Positions 5,845 through 9,206 of a DNA stretch of 9,206 nt are shown here, piece by piece; the first letter of the stretch is position 1; every line of letters starts with the position of its first letter. A program made the position numbers and the translations under genes. Under the pieces are notes generated by a model. It did no database searches and was not told the origin of the DNA. It saw nothing but the letters and a program-made list of their open reading frames with translations. The DNA lies in NCBI GenBank assembly GCA_039808365.1, contig JBDHSX010000150.1:1-9206 (forward strand), given 5' to 3'. The DNA comes from 62-47 sp039808365. GTDB lineage: Bacteria; Pseudomonadota; Alphaproteobacteria; Rhizobiales; Xanthobacteraceae.

Positions 5845-7248
5845 CTACCCTCCGAGCGTGACGTGGATCTGCTGACCGCCGCGCACCACGGTGATGCGCC
5901 ACAGCCGGCTGCGCTCGCTCGCCACCCGTTGCAGGCTCTTGGTGTCGTCGATCTTGGTGCCGTTGACCGCGAGGATGACGTCGCCCTTCTGGAAGCCGAC
6001 CCCGGCCGCGGTGCCGTCGTCGGCGAGTTCGGTGATGACCACGCCTTCCTCGTTGTCGAGGTGCAGTTCGTCGGCCACCGCCGGCGAGATGTTGGCGACC
6101 TTGGCGCCCTGGAACGGCGAGCGGCTGGTGATGACGATCTCGTTGCGGTTGGTGTCGGGGGCGACTTCCAGCGGAATGGCGAGCTTGACCGGCTTGCCGC
6201 CGCGCCGGACCTCGATCGGTACCGTGCCGCCGAGCGGCCGGGTGGCGAAGCGATAGCCGAAGGCGTTGGGGTCGTCGATGGTCTGGCCGTCCACCGAGAC
6301 GATCAGATCGGACGGCTTCAGCCCGGCCCGCGCCGCCGGACTGCCCGGCACGACCTTGACCACCAGCGCGCCGGTCGGCCGCGACAATCCCAGCGTCTCG
6401 GCGATTTCCGGGGTCACCGCCTGCATCCGCGCCCCGAGCCACGGCCGTTTCACCGCCTTGCCGCCGCGCTCGGCCGAGGCCACCACCACCCGCACCATGT
6501 TGGCGGGAATGGCGAAGCCGATGCCCTGCGAACCGCCGGAGCGGGAGAAGATCGCGGTGTTGATGCCGACCAGCTTGCCGGTCATGTCCACCAGCGCGCC
6601 GCCGGAATTGCCGGGGTTGATCGCCGCGTCGGTCTGGATGAAGAACTGATAGTCGGTGATGCCGACCTGGGTGCGCGCCAAGGCCGAAACGATGCCGTGG
6701 GTCACGGTCTGGCCGACGCCGAACGGATTGCCCACCGCCAGCACCACGTCGCCGACCTGGAGATCGTCGGAATTGGCGAAGTCGAGCGTCGGAAACTTTT
6801 CCTTGGCGTCCTTCAGCCGCAGCACCGCGAGATCGGTGCGGGTATCCTTGAGCACGATCTCCGCCTCGAACTCGCGCTTGTCCGCCAGCGACACCTTGAC
6901 CTGATCCGCGCCCTCGATGACGTGGTTGTTGGTGACCACCAGCCCCGACGCATCGACCATGACGCCGGACCCGAGCGAACGCTGCATCTGCTCCGGCTGC
7001 TGCCCCGGCACGCCGAAGAAACGGCGGAAGATCGGATCGTCCAGCAGCGGGTTGCGGTTCTGGATCACCTTGGCGGCATAGACGTTGACGACCGCCGGCG
7101 TCACCCGCTGCACGATCGGCGCATAGGACAGCCGCAATTCGTTCTGCGAGGCCGGCACGCGGCGGTCCTGGGCCTGCACTTGGGCGTGAGCCGGAGCCGA
7201 CGCCGCGAGGAGCAGGAGCGGCAGCACGAGGAGGCGAAATGACGTCAT
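5845..7248 (-). CDS. Do/HtrA-family periplasmic serine protease (DegP/DegQ-like)
   Basis: A 467-residue envelope quality-control protease/chaperone. A signal peptide ends AHA (20-22). The trypsin-like domain has the full triad: H109 in TNNHVI, D139 in RTDLAVL and S215 in NPGNSGGAL. Two PDZ domains follow, at about 265-355 (GALVVKVVPGSPAARAGLKPSDLI) and 385-462 (GVVITELADDGTAAGVGFQKGDVI), as in DegP/DegQ. The regulatory loop after NVYAAK is short to moderate (RNPLLDDPIFRRFFG), nearer DegQ/DegS than E. coli DegP, but two PDZ domains exclude DegS. The frame is open to 7527, but that stretch lacks protein-like content. The ATG at 7248 gives a clean signal peptide, with GGGA eight bases upstream. 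It is the most upstream minus-strand gene here and faces a divergent porin. DegP versus DegQ is not decidable from this window. Confidence 0.96.
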   Translation of the reverse strand: MTSFRLLVLPLLLLAASAPAHAQVQAQDRRVPASQNELRLSYAPIVQRVTPAVVNVYAAKVIQNRNPLLDDPIFRRFFGVPGQQPEQMQRSLGSGVMVDASGLVVTNNHVIEGADQVKVSLADKREFEAEIVLKDTRTDLAVLRLKDAKEKFPTLDFANSDDLQVGDVVLAVGNPFGVGQTVTHGIVSALARTQVGITDYQFFIQTDAAINPGNSGGALVDMTGKLVGINTAIFSRSGGSQGIGFAIPANMVRVVVASAERGGKAVKRPWLGARMQAVTPEIAETLGLSRPTGALVVKVVPGSPAARAGLKPSDLIVSVDGQTIDDPNAFGYRFATRPLGGTVPIEVRRGGKPVKLAIPLEVAPDTNRNEIVITSRSPFQGAKVANISPAVADELHLDNEEGVVITELADDGTAAGVGFQKGDVILAVNGTKIDDTKSLQRVASERSRLWRITVVRGGQQIHVTLGG

Positions 7249-7274
7249 GGAGCGATTCCCGGAGCAAGAATTGA

Positions 7275-7303
7275 GATATAGGCATCCGATGGCCTCAAGA
7301 GAA
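7275..7303 (-). promoter_or_regulatory. Candidate promoter of the Do-family protease gene
   Basis: On the minus strand, TTCTCT (7298-7303) is followed 17 bases later by TATATC (7275-7280), which is 26 bases before the ATG. The -10 box is good, the -35 box is poor (three of six), and the spacing is ideal. Confidence 0.35.
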
Positions 7304-7438
7304 GCAAAACCGGGCATTTTCGCGCTGGTTCCCGCCGCATTTCCCAGCCGAAGGCGGCAGGGCCGACACGCCCGCCCCTCCCCGCACCCGGCAAGCGGGC
7401 GCCCGCGCTTCGAACCGAGCTTGCAGGGAACGATCCGA

Positions 7439-7454
7439 TTCGCCGCGAGGCGAA
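7439..7454. promoter_or_regulatory. Inverted repeat upstream of the porin gene, possible operator
   Basis: TTCGCC (7439-7444), GCGA, then GGCGAA (7449-7454) is a perfect inverted repeat. It lies nine bases before a TATCAT box (7464-7469) and about 100 bases before the porin ATG. The position would suit a repressor or activator dimer site, but no known consensus matches that I can name. Confidence 0.3.
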
Positions 7455-7551
7455 CGCCGCTGCTATCATCGACCCCGAACAACAGCCGACCCGGTCCGCG
7501 ACAGCGAGGCCGCGAGACCGGAGCCACGTGTCACGACAACCGGGGAAGTTG

Positions 7552-8955
7552 ATGCCGGCCAGGACGACATTCATCGCAGGCGCGATCGGCTTCGCCGCCG
7601 CCCTCGGCGGCATTCCGGCGCATGCGCAAACGGCCGCCCCGGAACAGGTCGAAAGCCTGCAGGAGCAGCTTCGCGCGCTGGAAACGAAGCTCGACAACGC
7701 GCAGCAAAGGACCTTTCTGAACGCCAGCGCCGGCTACATGCCGACCAAGGCGACGTTCGCGCCGCCGGACGTGCGGGTCTCGATGAAAGGCAATCGTCCG
7801 ACCATCTGCACCGCCGACGGTTTGAACTGCGTGGCCATCACCGGCCGACTGCATCTCGACGCCGGCGGCTATTCGTATCGCCCGAACTCCGCGGCCACCA
7901 CGCCGCAGAATCTGCATGACGGCGTCAACGCGCGCCGCGCACGGATCGGCCTCACCGGCGTGTTCGCGCAAGACTGGGACTACGCGCTGATCGTCGACGG
8001 CGGCGGCTCGCCGGCCGGCCCCGTGAGGCTGAACAACGCCTTTATCTTCTATAACGGTTTCAAGGGCGTGCGCATCGGGGGCGGCTATATCAACGTGCCC
8101 TATACGCTCGACCAAGCCACCAGCTCCAACGACATCACTTTCATGGAGCGCGCCTCGGCGGCGGTGCTGGCGACCAATCTCGGCGCCGGTAACAGCCGCG
8201 CCGCCTTCGGCGTCCGCGCCAACGACCGTTGGTGGTGGGCCGGCGCCTACCTCACCGGGCCGACCACCGATTATGATCATTCGCTGCGGGTCCCGTATGG
8301 CGCGACCGGGCGCCTGGTGTTCGCGCCGATCGACAGCGATGCCGGCGCCTTCCTGTTCGGCGGCGACGTGCTCTATCTCGCCGACACCGGCGGCCCGCCG
8401 AACGTGAATGAAATCCGGATGCGCGAGCGCATCGAGGTCCGCATCGATCCGGCCCGCGTGCTCGACACCGGCGCGCTCGCCAATGTCAGCAGCGCGCTGG
8501 TGCTGAGCGCCGAGGCCGCCGTCACCGTTGGCAGCTTCCACGCCCAGGGCGAATATTTCGATTATACGATCTCGCGCTTCGCGCTGCCCGACCTTCACTT
8601 CAAGGGCGGCTACGTGCAGGCCGGCTACATCCTCACCGGCGAGAAGCGCAGGTACAATGCCTCGTCGGGCTCGCTCGGTGGCGTCAATCCCGCCAACCCC
8701 TTCTTCTGGGATATGACCGGCGGCACCGGCGCGTGGGAAATCGCCGCGCGCTACAGCTATGTCGATCTCAACGACAACACCGTGTTTGGCGGCCGGCAGG
8801 ACAACATCACCGTTGGTCTCAACTGGTATCTCAACGACAACATGCGGATCATGTTCAACTGGATCCACGGCACCGTGCGGAAGACTGACCTCGCCGGGGC
8901 CGATTGCGGCGCGAAATACGACGCCTTCGCCATGCGCACCCAGATTGCGTTCTGA
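7552..8955 (+). CDS. Outer-membrane porin of the phosphate-selective O/P (OprP/OprO) type
   Basis: A 467-residue beta-barrel porin. A signal peptide ends AHA (23-25). Residues 31-52 (EQVESLQEQLRALETKLDNAQQ) form a short coiled coil, as often seen at the N-terminus of Porin_O_P proteins. Barrel hallmarks follow: GRLHLDAGGY near 97, NARRARIGLTGVFAQDWDYALIVDGGG near 128-150, and near the end the alternating strands LNWYLNDNMRIMFNWIHG and a terminal TQIAF with the C-terminal phenylalanine needed for barrel insertion. Two cysteines (TICTADGLNC) flank the first strand and might form a loop disulfide. The frame extends upstream to a GTG at 7528, but GGGGAAG before the ATG at 7552 and the leader that follows decide the start. 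Substrate choice (phosphate, pyrophosphate or other anions) cannot be judged. It is divergent from the protease and ends before a repeat and terminator. Confidence 0.9.
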   Translation: MPARTTFIAGAIGFAAALGGIPAHAQTAAPEQVESLQEQLRALETKLDNAQQRTFLNASAGYMPTKATFAPPDVRVSMKGNRPTICTADGLNCVAITGRLHLDAGGYSYRPNSAATTPQNLHDGVNARRARIGLTGVFAQDWDYALIVDGGGSPAGPVRLNNAFIFYNGFKGVRIGGGYINVPYTLDQATSSNDITFMERASAAVLATNLGAGNSRAAFGVRANDRWWWAGAYLTGPTTDYDHSLRVPYGATGRLVFAPIDSDAGAFLFGGDVLYLADTGGPPNVNEIRMRERIEVRIDPARVLDTGALANVSSALVLSAEAAVTVGSFHAQGEYFDYTISRFALPDLHFKGGYVQAGYILTGEKRRYNASSGSLGGVNPANPFFWDMTGGTGAWEIAARYSYVDLNDNTVFGGRQDNITVGLNWYLNDNMRIMFNWIHGTVRKTDLAGADCGAKYDAFAMRTQIAF

Positions 8956-8989
8956 AACCGGATCGAAGACATCGCGCGGCGTTTCTTAT

Positions 8990-9005
8990 TCCGTCATTGC
9001 GCGCG
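8990..9005. repeat. Truncated edge of family A repeat
   Basis: TTCCGTCATTGCG at 8990-9002 repeats the left edge of the element that begins at 9015, as a partial direct duplication about 24 bases upstream. Confidence 0.55.
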
Positions 9006-9014
9006 TTCCTTGTT

Positions 9015-9134
9015 CCGTCATTGCGAGGAGCGCGAGCTCCGAAGCAATCCAGACTTCACTTAAAGGTCTGGATTGCTTCGCGGAGCCTGGGTTCGGACGG
9101 TGCGAAGCACCGATCCGAATGCTCGCAACGACGG
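9015..9134. repeat. Family A palindromic repeat interrupted by a nested palindrome
   Basis: The left arm CCGTCATTGCGAG...GAAGCAATCCAG (9015-9052) pairs with the right arm CTGGATTGCTTCGCGGAGC (9068-9086). The right arm's terminal piece, CTCGCAACGACGG, appears only at 9122-9134, separated by about 35 extra bases. Those bases hold a second perfect hairpin at 9092-9119. The element lies in the 3' region of the porin gene, before the terminator. Confidence 0.85.
9092..9119. repeat. Nested hairpin inside the family A repeat
   Basis: TTCGGA (9092-9097) pairs with TCCGAA (9114-9119), and CGGTGC (9098-9103) pairs with GCACCG (9107-9112) over a GAA loop, with one bulged A at 9113. The result is a twelve-pair stem sitting where the simple repeat copy at 5683-5768 has nothing. 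Confidence 0.7.
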
Positions 9135-9151
9135 CAGCAATTCACGCCAAT

Positions 9152-9181
9152 AAAAAAGCGGCGCGTGAAGCGCCGCTTTTT
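9152..9181. terminator. Bidirectional intrinsic terminator
   Basis: Stem GCGGCGC (9158-9164) and GCGCCGC (9170-9176) close a GTGAA loop. Five T's follow on the plus strand, and six A's precede (a U-run on the minus strand). It terminates the porin transcript and probably a convergent gene entering from the right. Confidence 0.9.
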
Positions 9182-9185
9182 CAAT

Positions 9186-9206
9186 TCAAATGCGGAAGAA
9201 CTTACG
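9186..9206 (-). CDS. Possible 3' end of a convergent gene (six codons)
   Basis: On the minus strand the window edge reads RKFFRI and then TGA, four bases before the bidirectional terminator. The stop-then-terminator spacing is what a convergent gene would show. Six codons cannot identify a protein, and the frame could be open by chance. Confidence 0.25.
   Translation of the reverse strand, partial: RKFFRI

Larger units (their letters stand above)
7249..7551. promoter_or_regulatory. Divergent intergenic region between protease and porin genes
   Basis: This 303-base stretch has no convincing gene and must hold both promoters. It contains a candidate sigma70-like promoter for the protease on the minus strand, a perfect six-base inverted repeat at 7439-7454 just before a TATCAT box at 7464-7469 on the plus strand, and the porin ribosome binding site GGGGAAG at 7542-7548. 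Open frames crossing it are upstream extensions of the two flanking genes and look non-coding. I see no riboswitch or recognisable operator. Confidence 0.6.

Noticed and set aside
5863..7242. 459-codon plus-strand open frame opposite the protease
   Set aside because: The length is striking, but it mirrors the protease codons. The His/Asp/Arg-rich translation is a known artefact of GC-rich genes.
7381..7399. Short inverted repeat CCCGC...GCGGG as a terminator in the divergent region
   Set aside because: Five pairs in very GC-rich DNA with no T-run on either strand is likely chance.
7249..7527. N-terminal extension of the protease frame up to 7527
   Set aside because: These residues lack protein-like character and would bury the signal peptide. 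The ATG at 7248 with GGGA upstream fits better.
1..9206. Defence island, phage or biosynthetic cluster
   Set aside because: The genes are housekeeping or envelope functions in an apparently stable chromosomal arrangement. No transposase, integrase, toxin-antitoxin, reverse transcriptase or nuclease frame was found.

Overview
The window looks like chromosomal DNA from an alphaproteobacterium of the Bradyrhizobium/Rhodopseudomonas group. The clues are very high GC with G/C-rich third positions, an ATP12-type F1-ATPase chaperone beside an RluC-type pseudouridine synthase, RarA next to a Do-family protease, and several palindromic intergenic repeats typical of that group. The genus is inferred from gene content and style, not from a marker gene.

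Layout. Seven genes lie on the minus strand from about 7248 down to 72. In transcription order they are a periplasmic Do/HtrA serine protease, the AAA+ ATPase RarA, an exported TPR-repeat protein whose start overlaps the rarA stop (ATGA), an RluC-type 23S rRNA pseudouridine synthase with a long basic N-terminal extension, a small exported proline-rich protein, an ATP12-family chaperone, and a class D (OXA-type) beta-lactamase. The last three are packed 9 and 13 bases apart, and the ATP12 ribosome binding site contains the stop codon of the small gene. One gene, a Porin_O_P-type outer-membrane porin (7552-8955), is on the plus strand and divergent from the protease across a 303-base region. The right edge has an intergenic repeat, then a strong bidirectional terminator, then possibly the last codons of a convergent gene.

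Functional picture. Most genes are housekeeping (replication-fork maintenance, ribosome modification, ATP synthase assembly). A second theme is the cell envelope: the protease, TPR protein, small proline-rich protein, beta-lactamase and porin all have export signals. There is no phage, transposase, CRISPR array or complete unknown multi-gene system here.

The more interesting signals are between and inside genes. One is a paired palindrome with a compensatory base-pair swap (3414-3517). Another is a repeat-like palindrome translated in frame inside the RluC extension (3200-3250). A third is a nested hairpin that splits a copy of a dispersed repeat (9092-9119). Also notable are a ten-proline run just upstream of a translationally coupled chaperone gene, and an intact beta-lactamase with a Tat-like leader at the end of a housekeeping operon.
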